Part shown: one piece after another, positions 8,433 through 17,173 of the stretch | How the letters are laid out: every line of letters begins with the position of its first letter | Position numbering within the stretch: position 1 is the stretch's first letter | NCBI GenBank assembly: GCA_021730825.1 | Contig: JAKFYO010000065.1 | Span: forward strand, 1-20,536 | DNA from: Hyphomicrobiales bacterium | GTDB taxonomy: Bacteria > Pseudomonadota > Alphaproteobacteria > Rhizobiales > Xanthobacteraceae | Reading direction: 5' to 3' | Length of the DNA stretch: 20,536 nt | Notes under the pieces: generated by a model | What the model was told of the DNA's origin: nothing | The model's input: only the letters and a program-made list of their open reading frames with translations | Database searches by the model: none | Made by a program: the position numbers and the translations under genes

Positions 8433-9140
8433 TTATTGCTGATAGCGCGTGAAATCGATCTTGAAGAGGCCAGGGTCGGGTCGCGTCTTCGCGTCGAGGT
8501 CGTATACGGAAACGGTGGTGTCGAAGCCCTGCGGGTCGGTGATGGTCCACTGCTTCAACTGATTGTCCTTCGCGCCGAACAACATGCGCAGACGGTGTGT
8601 CCCGGCGATCTGCGATTTTTCCTCGATCACGACGGTGATGAAGAGATCGTCCTGAAACACCGCGCTGATATTGCTGTCTTTCAGCAAGTCGATTTTTTCC
8701 GCGAGCAGGAAGCGCAGCGGTGTTTGCGAGAGAGGGTAAATGTCCTGGGTCGCGAGCGTCCGGTTGCGCACCGCGACCGATGAGCCGTCGGCGATCAACT
8801 GGATCGGGCTCGGATCTTCATACTCGAAGCGCACGCGGCCGGGGCGCTGCATGTAGAAATTGCCTTCGGTCTTCGAGCCGTCAGGACCGATCTGATGAAA
8901 CTTTCCAACCAATGTTGCGGTCGAATTGAAAAACTTCGTCACGCGCTCGAGAGCATTGAGTTGGCGCTGATCGAGCTCAATGCCGGACTTGGTAGTCGCG
9001 ACGGTCGGGCCTTTCGGCTGCGGTTGCTGCTGTGTCTGGGCTTTCGGTTGCTGCTTCTTCTCCGCCTGCGCGAATGCGCCGGAGGCAAGCGGTAAAGCAC
9101 TCAAAAGAAGAATTGCAGAAAGCTTCGTCAGCCGATCCAT
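8433..9140 (-). CDS. lolA: Outer-membrane lipoprotein carrier protein LolA
   Basis: LolA ferries lipoproteins across the periplasm from the LolCDE transporter to the outer membrane. The 235-residue precursor has a Sec signal peptide (MDRLTKLSAILLLSALPLASGAFAQA) with probable cleavage after an AFA motif near residue 24. A low-complexity Gln/Lys/Pro linker follows at about 26-46, then the LolA half-barrel, including ATLVGKFHQIGPDGSKTEGNF, RPGRVRFEYEDPSPIQLIADG and TPLRFLLAEKIDLL. The frame is open to 9335, but the ATG at 9138-9140 is preferred because an AGGA Shine-Dalgarno sits just upstream and it begins the signal peptide exactly. The Q/K/P linker is longer than I would expect in E. coli LolA. 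Confidence 0.9.
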   Translation of the reverse strand: MDRLTKLSAILLLSALPLASGAFAQAEKKQQPKAQTQQQPQPKGPTVATTKSGIELDQRQLNALERVTKFFNSTATLVGKFHQIGPDGSKTEGNFYMQRPGRVRFEYEDPSPIQLIADGSSVAVRNRTLATQDIYPLSQTPLRFLLAEKIDLLKDSNISAVFQDDLFITVVIEEKSQIAGTHRLRMLFGAKDNQLKQWTITDPQGFDTTVSVYDLDAKTRPDPGLFKIDFTRYQQ

Positions 9141-9146
9141 CACTTG

Positions 9147-9150
9147 TCCT
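9147..9150 (-). promoter_or_regulatory. Shine-Dalgarno of lolA
   Basis: AGGA on the minus strand lies 6 bases before the ATG at 9138-9140. It decides the start among several upstream in-frame candidates, including the ATG at 9177-9179. Confidence 0.7.
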
Positions 9151-9312
9151 TTGGCCCGTGCCCGGAATTGCCGAATCATAAAAAGGTCCGGTCTTTGGCA
9201 ATACATAGGATTGCTCGCTGGAAGAATGTAGCGGTTCCCATGGCTGCATGAACAGCGCCGTTCCGCCAGATTTCCTAGAAGCCCGCTATGGCGATTTGGC
9301 GACGATTTCGCG

Positions 9313-11760
9313 TCAGGCCGCGCCGCCGCCGGCAAGGATTTCGCGCTTTCCGGCGTGATTTGCGGCGGAAATGATGCCTTCCATTTCCATCCGCTCGATC
9401 AGCGTTGCTGCACGGTTGTAGCCGATCGAAAGGCGCCGTTGCACATAGGAGGTCGATGCCTTCTTGTCGCGCAGCACGATTGCGACCGCGCGCTCGTAAA
9501 GATCGCCGCCCTCCTCGCCCATCGCGCTCTTGTCGAACACCGAGCCGTCTTCGCCTTCCGGCGGTTCCGCGGTGATCTCTTCGAGATATTCGGGAACGCC
9601 TTGCTCTTTCAGATGTCGCACGACGCGTTCGACTTCGGAGTCGGAGCAGAACGGCCCGTGGACGCGGGAAATGCGCGAGCCGCCGGCCATATAGAGCATG
9701 TCGCCCTGACCGAGCAGTTGTTCCGCGCCCTGCTCGTTCAGAATGGTGCGTGAGTCGATCTTCGACGATACTTGGAAGGAGATACGCGTCGGGAAGTTCG
9801 CCTTGATGGTGCCGGTGATGACGTCGACCGACGGACGCTGTGTGGCCATGAGCAAATGAATGCCGGCGGCGCGGGCCATCTGCGCAAGACGCTGGATCGC
9901 GCCTTCGATGTCCTTGCCCGCGACCATCATGAGGTCGGCCATTTCGTCGACCACGACGACGATATAGGGCAGCGGCTCAAGATCCATATCTTCGGATTCA
10001 TAGATCGCCTCACCGGTCTCGCGGTCGAAGCCGGTCTGCACGGTGCGCTTGATCGACTTACCCTTAGCCGCAGCATCGACGACCGATTCATTGAAGCCGT
10101 CGATGTTGCGAACGCCGAGCTTCGACATTTTCTTGTAGCGCTCTTCCATCTCGCGCACGGCCCACTTCAGCGCGATCACGGCCTTGCGCGGATCGGTGAC
10201 GACGGGAGACAGCAGATGCGGGATGCCGTCATAGACGGAAAGCTCCAGCATCTTCGGGTCGATCAGGATGAGACGGCACTGCTCCGGCGAGAGCCGGTAA
10301 AGCAGGGATAGAATCATCGTGTTGATCGCGACCGACTTGCCGGAGCCGGTGGTACCTGCGATCAGCAAATGCGGCATGCGCGCAAGATCGGCGATCACCG
10401 GCTCGCCGCCAATGGTCTTGCCGAGACAAAGCGGAAGCTTCGACGGCGTGTCGCGGAAGTCTTTCGATTCGAGTTGTTCGCGCAGTACGACCTTTTCGCG
10501 TTTTGGGTTCGGCAGCTCGACGCCTATTGCATTCTTGCCGGGGATGACGGCGACACGCGCGGAGACCGCGCTCATTGAGCGCGCGATGTCATCGGCAAGG
10601 CCGATCACGCGTGACGACTTGATGCCGGGCGCGGGCTCCAGTTCGTACAAAGTGACAACAGGGCCGGGGCTTGCATTGACGACCTGGCCCTTCACGCCGA
10701 AGTCGTCGAGCACGCTTTCCAGCATGCGTGAATTTTCCTCAAGCGCCTTCACGGAAAGCGCGGGCGTGCGCGAGCCGCTGGGTGCTGCGAGAATATCGAA
10801 CGGCGGCAGGTGATAAGAACCGCCACGGCGGCGTGGTTTTTTGCGCGCGGCGACGGGGGCCTTCCTGCGGGGCTCGTATTCCTCGTCCTCGTACTCCTCT
10901 TCGTAGTCTTCCTCGTATTCCGCATCGACACCCTTGCCGGGCACCAGTGTCGGTTCGCGCCGGCCTTTCGCGAGCGGCAGTTCCGGCTCGCTGGCGAAGA
11001 AAGCCGTGAGACGTTCGCGGAATGAGCGCTTCACCTTCGGCGGACGGCGTCCGGCAAGTCGCGTACGCACCATGTAGAAGAAATGAAAAACGCTGCCGAA
11101 GAAGGCGGAGATGCGCGAGAACATGCCGAGGCGTTCGCGGATTTCGCCGGTTTCCTCGTCGTATTCTTCCTCGTCCTCGCGCGGCAAAGGCTCGCCGCGG
11201 AATCCTGCGCCGAGCGCAACCGAGAGCATGAAGAGCATCGGCATGCCGAAGAGCATGCCCATCAGAATCCGGCTCGCATTTGCGGTGGAGCCCAAGAGCA
11301 GCGACGGAATGAAGATCAGCGAGTCGCCGATCGCGCCGCCAAGGCTTGTCGGCAACGGCCAGTTCGCTGGCGAACGGAAACAGGCGGCAAAGCCACAGGC
11401 CAAGAGCACGCCGCCAAGCCAGAACAGAATTCGCAGTTTCCAGCGCGACGGCGCGCGATGCGTCATCACGAGCCAACCCCAGACCGCGAGCGGCAGAATC
11501 AGTGCGAGTGCCGCAAGGCCGAACACCTGCATCAGGAAGTCTGCGAGTGCCGCGCCCGCGCGGCCCATGAGATTTTTTACGGTGCCGTCGGTGGCGTAAC
11601 TGAAATTAGGATCGGTGCCAGACCATGTGCCGAGCGCGACGAGGCAGAGTGCTGCAAGCGCGATCAATGCGAGGCCGCGTAGTTCGGCGAGGCGGCGGTG
11701 GAAAGCGCTGACTACTTCTTCGGGGAAGAGGCTGGCATGTCTTGCGGATGACTGGCGCAT
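9313..11760 (-). CDS. ftsK: DNA translocase FtsK
   Basis: FtsK anchors at the division septum and pumps DNA so that chromosome dimers and termini are cleared before closure. The 815-residue product has a membrane domain in the first 190 residues (about four hydrophobic segments) and a linker with two strongly acidic tracts (EDEEEYDEE near 200; EYEEDYEEEYEDEEYE near 285-300) followed by a basic patch (RKKPRRRGG). The motor domain has Walker A GTTGSGKS with Lys475, Walker B VVVVDEMAD with Asp605/Glu606, and the TQRPSVDVITGTIKANFP region. A C-terminal winged-helix gamma domain follows (about 745-812). It is much shorter than E. coli FtsK because of its short linker. It lies 14 bp after the aminotransferase gene, probably on the same transcript. 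Intact. Confidence 0.95.
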   Translation of the reverse strand: MRQSSARHASLFPEEVVSAFHRRLAELRGLALIALAALCLVALGTWSGTDPNFSYATDGTVKNLMGRAGAALADFLMQVFGLAALALILPLAVWGWLVMTHRAPSRWKLRILFWLGGVLLACGFAACFRSPANWPLPTSLGGAIGDSLIFIPSLLLGSTANASRILMGMLFGMPMLFMLSVALGAGFRGEPLPREDEEEYDEETGEIRERLGMFSRISAFFGSVFHFFYMVRTRLAGRRPPKVKRSFRERLTAFFASEPELPLAKGRREPTLVPGKGVDAEYEEDYEEEYEDEEYEPRRKAPVAARKKPRRRGGSYHLPPFDILAAPSGSRTPALSVKALEENSRMLESVLDDFGVKGQVVNASPGPVVTLYELEPAPGIKSSRVIGLADDIARSMSAVSARVAVIPGKNAIGVELPNPKREKVVLREQLESKDFRDTPSKLPLCLGKTIGGEPVIADLARMPHLLIAGTTGSGKSVAINTMILSLLYRLSPEQCRLILIDPKMLELSVYDGIPHLLSPVVTDPRKAVIALKWAVREMEERYKKMSKLGVRNIDGFNESVVDAAAKGKSIKRTVQTGFDRETGEAIYESEDMDLEPLPYIVVVVDEMADLMMVAGKDIEGAIQRLAQMARAAGIHLLMATQRPSVDVITGTIKANFPTRISFQVSSKIDSRTILNEQGAEQLLGQGDMLYMAGGSRISRVHGPFCSDSEVERVVRHLKEQGVPEYLEEITAEPPEGEDGSVFDKSAMGEEGGDLYERAVAIVLRDKKASTSYVQRRLSIGYNRAATLIERMEMEGIISAANHAGKREILAGGGAA

Positions 11761-11774
11761 AATGTGCGGTCCGG

Positions 11775-12980
11775 TTACTTGCGAAAGGAAGCGAGGCGGT
11801 TCAGCGCCTCTTCCGTGATTTTCAGATTGTCGACGAGAGCGACGCGGATGTAGTTGGCGCCGGGGTTTTTTCCGTCAGCGCCCTCTCGCGCGAGATAGCT
11901 TCCCGGCACGACACGCAGGCCGGCATCTTTAAAAAGTGCTTTTGCCGCGGTCTCGTCGTCGCCGAGTTCGGTGACATCGAGCCAGAGAAAGAACCCGCCT
12001 TCCGGACGCTTGTGATTGAAGCGCTTGTCCAGGAGCTTGTCGGCGAGATCGAATTTTTCGCGATAGAGCTTGCGGGTGTCCTCGACATGATACTCGTCGG
12101 AGTAAGCCGCGATCGCCACTTCCTGCAAGGGTTCCGGCACTTGCGGCGCCGAGACGTTGCGCAGCTCCGCGTAAGCCGAGATGAACTTCTCGTCGCCGGC
12201 GGCGAAGCCGACGCGCAGGCCGGGCAAATTCGAGCGCTTCGAGAGCGAATTGAAAGTGACAACGTTGTCGAAATTCGTGCCGCAGGCTTCCAGCGCGCCG
12301 GTCGGCACTTTGTCGGAGAGCCAGATTTCCGAGTAACATTCGTCGGCGAATACGAACGCGCCGTGTTTACGTGCGCGCGCGACTACTTTTTCAATCGTCT
12401 CGCGCGGCAGAACCGAACCTTGCGGGTTCGCCGGCGAGCAGAGATAGATCGCAAGCGTGCGCGCCATCAGCTCATCCGAGATAGAATCGTAATCCGGAAT
12501 GAAATTATTCTTGGCGTAAGCGGGAAGCGCCACGAGCTCGCAGCCCGTGACTTCCGCGCCCGCACCATAAGCCGGATAAAACGGGTTGGGCACGATGATC
12601 GCAGGCTTGCCGCCGCGCTCGCCCAAAATTCGTTTCGCGGCGATGCTCGCGAGAAATAGACCTTCGCGGCTGCCATTCAGCACCAACACTTCTTTATTAG
12701 CGTCGAGTGCGCGGGGAAGTTTGTAGCGGCGACCGAGCCAGTTCGCGGCGGCCGCACGAAAACGATCGGTGCCGCGCAGCATAGGATATTTCGCAAAGCC
12801 TCCGATGTGGGTCGCGATCACGGGTGCCACGAAGCTCGGCATCGGATGGCGCGGTTCGCCGACGGAAAGATTGATCAGCGGCTTGCCCGGCTCGATGCCG
12901 GCAAGCAGCTCGGTGAGCCGCACGAAAGGCGAGCGCACGGTTGCATGCTGATTTCGTCCGGCCAGTCCGCTTCCTGCCAT
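11775..12980 (-). CDS. PLP-dependent class I/II aminotransferase (possibly DapC-like)
   Basis: A fold-type I aminotransferase of about 401 residues. Visible motifs: NLSVGEPRHPMP near the N-terminus, VLNGSREGLFLA, the substrate-loop NP of CSPANPQGS, the DECYSEIW aspartate that pairs with the PLP nitrogen, the Schiff-base Lys248 in NSLSKRSNLPGLRVGF, and a C-terminal NYIRVALV Arg for carboxylate binding. Homologs are often annotated as succinyldiaminopimelate aminotransferase (DapC) of lysine/peptidoglycan precursor synthesis; the sequence alone does not fix the substrate. Start: ATG at 12978-12980 has a GAGG Shine-Dalgarno at a good distance. The in-frame ATG at 13005-13007 adds 9 residues but lacks one, and the GTG at VRSPFVRL is another possibility. 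Probable operon with ftsK. Confidence 0.85.
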   Translation of the reverse strand: MAGSGLAGRNQHATVRSPFVRLTELLAGIEPGKPLINLSVGEPRHPMPSFVAPVIATHIGGFAKYPMLRGTDRFRAAAANWLGRRYKLPRALDANKEVLVLNGSREGLFLASIAAKRILGERGGKPAIIVPNPFYPAYGAGAEVTGCELVALPAYAKNNFIPDYDSISDELMARTLAIYLCSPANPQGSVLPRETIEKVVARARKHGAFVFADECYSEIWLSDKVPTGALEACGTNFDNVVTFNSLSKRSNLPGLRVGFAAGDEKFISAYAELRNVSAPQVPEPLQEVAIAAYSDEYHVEDTRKLYREKFDLADKLLDKRFNHKRPEGGFFLWLDVTELGDDETAAKALFKDAGLRVVPGSYLAREGADGKNPGANYIRVALVDNLKITEEALNRLASFRK

Positions 12981-12985
12981 GCCCG

Positions 12986-12989
12986 CCTC
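12986..12989 (-). promoter_or_regulatory. Shine-Dalgarno of the aminotransferase gene
   Basis: GAGG on the minus strand lies 5 bases before the ATG at 12978-12980. It favours this start over the one at 13007. Confidence 0.5.
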
Positions 12990-13030
12990 AAACGCCCAGA
13001 ATTTCATGCTGAGACTTTAGAAATCGGCGG

Positions 13031-13049
13031 TTAAGGCTCGTTTAACCAT
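13031..13049. promoter_or_regulatory. CtrA-type box, TTAA-N7-TTAA
   Basis: TTAA at 13031-13034 and TTAA at 13042-13045 are exactly 7 bases apart, the full CtrA consensus. The right half extends to TTAACCAT (13042-13049), the 8-mer half-site typical of alphaproteobacterial CtrA. The same bases form an inverted repeat GGTTAA/TTAACC (13029-13047). It sits 51 bp before the preferred start of the aminotransferase gene, at the head of the aminotransferase-ftsK unit. Site match is seen; binding is inferred. Confidence 0.6.
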
Positions 13050-13067
13050 CGGGTATCTGGCAAACGA

Positions 13068-13094
13068 AAACCCCGGCCACAGGGGCCGGGGTTT
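13068..13094 (-). terminator. Rho-independent terminator of the glnK-amtB operon (left copy)
   Basis: Perfect 11-bp GC-rich stem (arms 13068-13078 and 13084-13094) with a 5-base loop. Read on the minus strand it is followed by TTTTCGTTTG. It is the third and strongest of three hairpins that amtB transcripts meet after the stop at 13142, and it separates amtB from the aminotransferase promoter. Confidence 0.75.
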
Positions 13095-13133
13095 CCTTAC
13101 TTTTGTAAGGAAGGCCGGGAGATCGTCCCGGCC
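13093..13133. repeat. Two further hairpins between amtB and the terminator
   Basis: Hairpin A: 8-bp perfect stem (13093-13100 with 13105-13112) and TTTT loop. Hairpin B: 8-bp perfect stem (13113-13120 with 13126-13133) and GATCG loop, beginning 9 bp after the amtB stop. Hairpin A shares two bases with the terminator stem. The arms of B (GGCCGGGA) resemble those of the terminator (GGCCGGGG), suggesting one derives from the other. Role unknown; 3'-end protection is a reasonable guess. Confidence 0.6.
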
Positions 13134-13141
13134 AACCAGAC

Positions 13142-14593
13142 TTAGTTGTAGGCGCGCTCGCCGTGATCGGTGATGTCGAGGCCTTCGCGCTCCTGATCCG
13201 GAGTCGGACGCAGACCAACGATCATCTTCACGACGTAGAACAGGATCGCCGAGATGATGCCCGACCACAGGATGGTGATGCCCACCGCCTGCGCCTGGAT
13301 CAGCACCTGACCGGCGATGTCGTAATCCGGCGAGGCGATCTTCAGGATCGGACCCGTGTAGTCGGTAATGCCGACACCGCCGAGGCTCGGCGCGGCAACG
13401 ATGCCGGTGCCGATCGCGCCGATGATACCGCCGACTGCGTGGATGCCGAACACGTCAAGTGCGTCGTCGTACTTGAACATGTTCTTCACGACCGTGCAGA
13501 AGAAGAAGCAGACCACGCCGGCGACGAGGCCGAGGATGAGGCCACCCATCGGACCGGCGAAGCCGGAAGCCGGGGTGATCGCAACCAGGCCAGCAACGAT
13601 GCCCGAGACGAGACCGAGCAGGCTCGGCTTACCCTTGATGAGCCACTCGATCAGAATCCAAGCGATCGCGGCCGCAGCGGTGGCAACGAAGGTGTTGACG
13701 AAGGCGGTGATGGCGGAGCCGGTCGCCTCCAAGTTTGAGCCGGCGTTGAAGCCGAACCAGCCGAACCAGAGGAGCATGGCGCCGATATAGGTCATCACCA
13801 GCGAGTGCGGAGGCATCAGCTCTTTGCCGTAGCCAAGACGCTTGCCGACGATGAGCGCACCAACCAGACCGGCGATGCCGGAGTTGATGTGAACGACCGT
13901 GCCGCCTGCGAAGTCGAGCGCGCCGAGTTTGAAGATGTACCCGGCATCCGCCTGCAACGCCTCAAGAGCAGCTTGTGCTTTTACCTTTGCATCGCCCGTT
14001 GCCGCCGCAACCGCTTTCGCGGCGTCGATGGTGCCGTCCGGACCTGCCCAGTACCAGACCATGTGCGCGATCGGGAAATAGACGAAGGTGACCCAGAGCG
14101 GGATGAAGAGCGCTACCGCCGAGAACTTCATGCGTTCGGCGACCGAGCCGAGGAGCAGCGAAGCGGTGATCGCAGCGAAAGTCGCCTGGAACATTACGAA
14201 GACGAGTTCCTGGAGCGCGACACGATCCGAGAAGGTGACACCCTTGGTGTCGTTCGCGATCCCGGCGAGGAAGGCCTTCGAGAAGCCGCCGAAGAAGTCG
14301 TTGCCGCCAGTGAACGCCACCGAGTAGCCGTAGATCACCCAGATCAGGATGACTATACAGACGGTGTAGCCGATCTGCATGAGCATCGAGAGCATGTTCT
14401 TCGAGCGAACGAGACCGCCGTAGAACAGTGCGAGACCCGGGACCGTCATCACGAGAACGAGGACCGCAGCGGTCATCATCCAGGTGGTGTCGGCTTTGTC
14501 GATTTTCGCGTCCTGCGCGAGCGCCGGATCGATGGCGATTACCGCCACAACCAGCGCGGCGAAGGCCGCCCACAAGATGTTCTTAAACGTCAT
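13142..14593 (-). CDS. amtB: Ammonium transporter AmtB, copy 1
   Basis: Trimeric inner-membrane channel for ammonium uptake, blocked by GlnK when nitrogen is sufficient. The 483-residue precursor has a cleavable signal peptide (MTFKNILWAAFAALVVAVIA... ending ALA-Q near residue 27) and about eleven membrane helices. The twin pore histidines are His235 (VVHINSG) and His385 (FGIHAVGG), with GWFGFNAGS between. The C-terminal tail GLDITDHGERAYN is the cytosolic segment that contacts GlnK. An Ala-rich insertion at about 186-218, in a predicted outer loop, makes it longer than copy 2. Start at 14593 is chosen because it begins the signal peptide; GGAG precedes it within a palindrome. The ATG at 14608 would add 5 residues. 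It lies 40 bp after glnK. Confidence 0.95.
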   Translation of the reverse strand: MTFKNILWAAFAALVVAVIAIDPALAQDAKIDKADTTWMMTAAVLVLVMTVPGLALFYGGLVRSKNMLSMLMQIGYTVCIVILIWVIYGYSVAFTGGNDFFGGFSKAFLAGIANDTKGVTFSDRVALQELVFVMFQATFAAITASLLLGSVAERMKFSAVALFIPLWVTFVYFPIAHMVWYWAGPDGTIDAAKAVAAATGDAKVKAQAALEALQADAGYIFKLGALDFAGGTVVHINSGIAGLVGALIVGKRLGYGKELMPPHSLVMTYIGAMLLWFGWFGFNAGSNLEATGSAITAFVNTFVATAAAAIAWILIEWLIKGKPSLLGLVSGIVAGLVAITPASGFAGPMGGLILGLVAGVVCFFFCTVVKNMFKYDDALDVFGIHAVGGIIGAIGTGIVAAPSLGGVGITDYTGPILKIASPDYDIAGQVLIQAQAVGITILWSGIISAILFYVVKMIVGLRPTPDQEREGLDITDHGERAYN

Positions 14594-14594
14594 G

Positions 14595-14606
14595 GGAGAA
14601 TTCTCC
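14595..14606. promoter_or_regulatory. Palindrome enclosing the amtB (copy 1) ribosome binding site
   Basis: GGAGAATTCTCC is a perfect 12-bp palindrome ending one base before the ATG. In RNA the GGAG Shine-Dalgarno can pair with the CUCC next to the start codon (4-bp stem, AAUU loop). This would weaken independent initiation and favour coupling to glnK translation. The pairing is seen in sequence; the effect is inferred. Confidence 0.45.
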
Positions 14607-14633
14607 ATCACATAGCTATGAGAGTTACGGGGA

Positions 14634-15144
<511 letters not shown>

Positions 15145-15254
15145 AGAAATGGGCAGCACGGGGTACAGGGCTACGGAAAGCCGTAATTTCCCAAGGTTTA
15201 GCCCATATTTTAGGCAGCTTACCGAGCCATGCTCGTTTCATAGCCAAGAAACAG

Positions 15255-15282
15255 AAACGCGCGGCACATTGGCCGCGCGTTT
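15255..15282 (-). terminator. Rho-independent terminator of glnK-amtB copy 2
   Basis: Perfect 11-bp stem (15255-15265 with 15272-15282) and 6-base loop, 25 bp beyond the amtB stop at 15308. The minus strand continues TTTCTGTTTC beyond it. The plus strand continues GTTTTT, so it could work in both directions. Confidence 0.75.
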
Positions 15283-15307
15283 GTTTTTGGAGATGTGGAA
15301 GACGAAA

Positions 15308-16618
15308 TCAGGTGTGAACCGACTCGCCATGCTGGGTGATGTCGAGGCCCATGCGCTCATGGTCGAGCGAGACACGCAGGCCGACAAGCACATCGACGAT
15401 TTTCAGAATCACGTAGGTCGCGACCGCACACCAAGCGAAGCAGATGCCGACGCCGATCAACTGCGTCACCACCTGTCCGCCATTGCCTTCGAGCAGGCCT
15501 TGTTGCCCAGCAGGCAAATCCTTCGTGACCGTAAAGGCGCCGACCGCGAAGACACCGGTGAGAATAGTGCCGAGGATGCCGCCGATGCCGTGGATGCCGA
15601 AGACGTCGAGCGAGTCGTCATAACGAAGACGCTCTTTCAGCCAGGTACAGGCCCAGTAGCAGACGACGCCTGCGGCAAGGCCGATCACGACGCCATGCCA
15701 AGGCAGGACAAAGCCGGATGCCGGCGTAATCGTGCCGAGGCCGGCGATTGCCCCGGAGACGATGCCGAGCATGGAGGGCTTCTTGCGCGTCCACCACTCC
15801 ATCATCATCCACGCGATCGCGCCGGAGCAGGCAGCAAGATGCGTGACGAGAATTGCCATCGACGCACGCGAACTTGCGGTGAGGGCCGACCCGCCGTTGA
15901 AGCCGAACCAGCCGACCCACAACAGCGCAGTGCCGATCGCCGCCATCGTCAAATCATATGGCGCGAGATTTTCCGTGCCGTAGCCGCGCCGCGCGCCGAG
16001 CACGTAAGCCGCAACCAGACCCGCGACACCTGCGTTCAAGTGCACGACAATGCCGCCTGCGAAATCCATCACGCCCATGCCCGATAAAAAGCCGCCGCCC
16101 CAGACCCAATGCGCGCTCGGGATGTAGACCACGAAGAGCCACATGATGATGAAAAGAATGAACGCGGAGAACCGCATACGGTCCGCAACCGAGCCCGCGA
16201 TCAGCGCACATGTGATGACGGCGAAGGTCATCTGATAGGTCGCAAACAGCGATTCCGGAATGTTGGATGCGAGCGAATTCACCGAGTCGAGATTCATTCC
16301 GGCGAAAAAGAGCTTGTCGAGATTGCCGAGATAAGCGCCTTCGCCGGAAAAGGTCAGCGAATAGCCGGCCGCGAACCACAGCAGAGAAACGAACATTACC
16401 GCGGCGAAGCTCTGCGCCATGGTCGCGAGCAGGTTCTTCTTCCGCACGAGACCCGCATAGAAAAGTGCGAGGCCGGGTATCGTCATCAAAAGCACAAGTG
16501 CGGTCGCGGCGATCATCCACGCCGTGTCGGCAGCGTTGATCGTGCTCGCCTGCGCAAGCGCGGGTGTTGCCGCGAGCGTTGTGCAAGTAGCCGTAGTTAG
16601 TCCCCATAAACGTTTCAT
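15308..16618 (-). CDS. amtB: Ammonium transporter AmtB, copy 2
   Basis: Second ammonium channel. The 436-residue precursor has a signal peptide (basic MKR, hydrophobic core, cleavage near PALAQA at about residue 23) and about eleven membrane helices. The pore histidines are His193 (VVHLNAG) and His343 (FGIHGIGG), and GWFGFNGGSAL is conserved. The tail GLDITQHGESVHT resembles the GlnK-contact segment of copy 1. It lacks the Ala-rich outer-loop insertion of copy 1 and matches the usual AmtB length. The start at 16618 begins the signal peptide. It follows glnK copy 2 by 29 bp and ends before a strong terminator, so the pair is a self-contained unit. The copies differ at many positions, so the duplication is not recent. 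Confidence 0.94.
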   Translation of the reverse strand: MKRLWGLTTATCTTLAATPALAQASTINAADTAWMIAATALVLLMTIPGLALFYAGLVRKKNLLATMAQSFAAVMFVSLLWFAAGYSLTFSGEGAYLGNLDKLFFAGMNLDSVNSLASNIPESLFATYQMTFAVITCALIAGSVADRMRFSAFILFIIMWLFVVYIPSAHWVWGGGFLSGMGVMDFAGGIVVHLNAGVAGLVAAYVLGARRGYGTENLAPYDLTMAAIGTALLWVGWFGFNGGSALTASSRASMAILVTHLAACSGAIAWMMMEWWTRKKPSMLGIVSGAIAGLGTITPASGFVLPWHGVVIGLAAGVVCYWACTWLKERLRYDDSLDVFGIHGIGGILGTILTGVFAVGAFTVTKDLPAGQQGLLEGNGGQVVTQLIGVGICFAWCAVATYVILKIVDVLVGLRVSLDHERMGLDITQHGESVHT

Positions 16619-16647
16619 AGAAATGTCCCCAGAATCCGCGTTACTTT

Positions 16648-17061
<414 letters not shown>

Positions 17062-17173
17062 TTATCTGCACAGAATATCGGCGTTCAGCCGGAATTTTAA
17101 GCGGGGACGGGGATCGCCGCCGCTTTTTTGCGTAGCTCCCGGCAAAGCCGGTTTCAGCCCTTCAATCGCAGAA

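Noticed and set aside
9175..9201. TTGCCA / TATGAT as a sigma-70-type promoter of lolA
   Set aside because: The spacer is only 15 bases and the -10 overlaps an alternative start codon; too weak to annotate.
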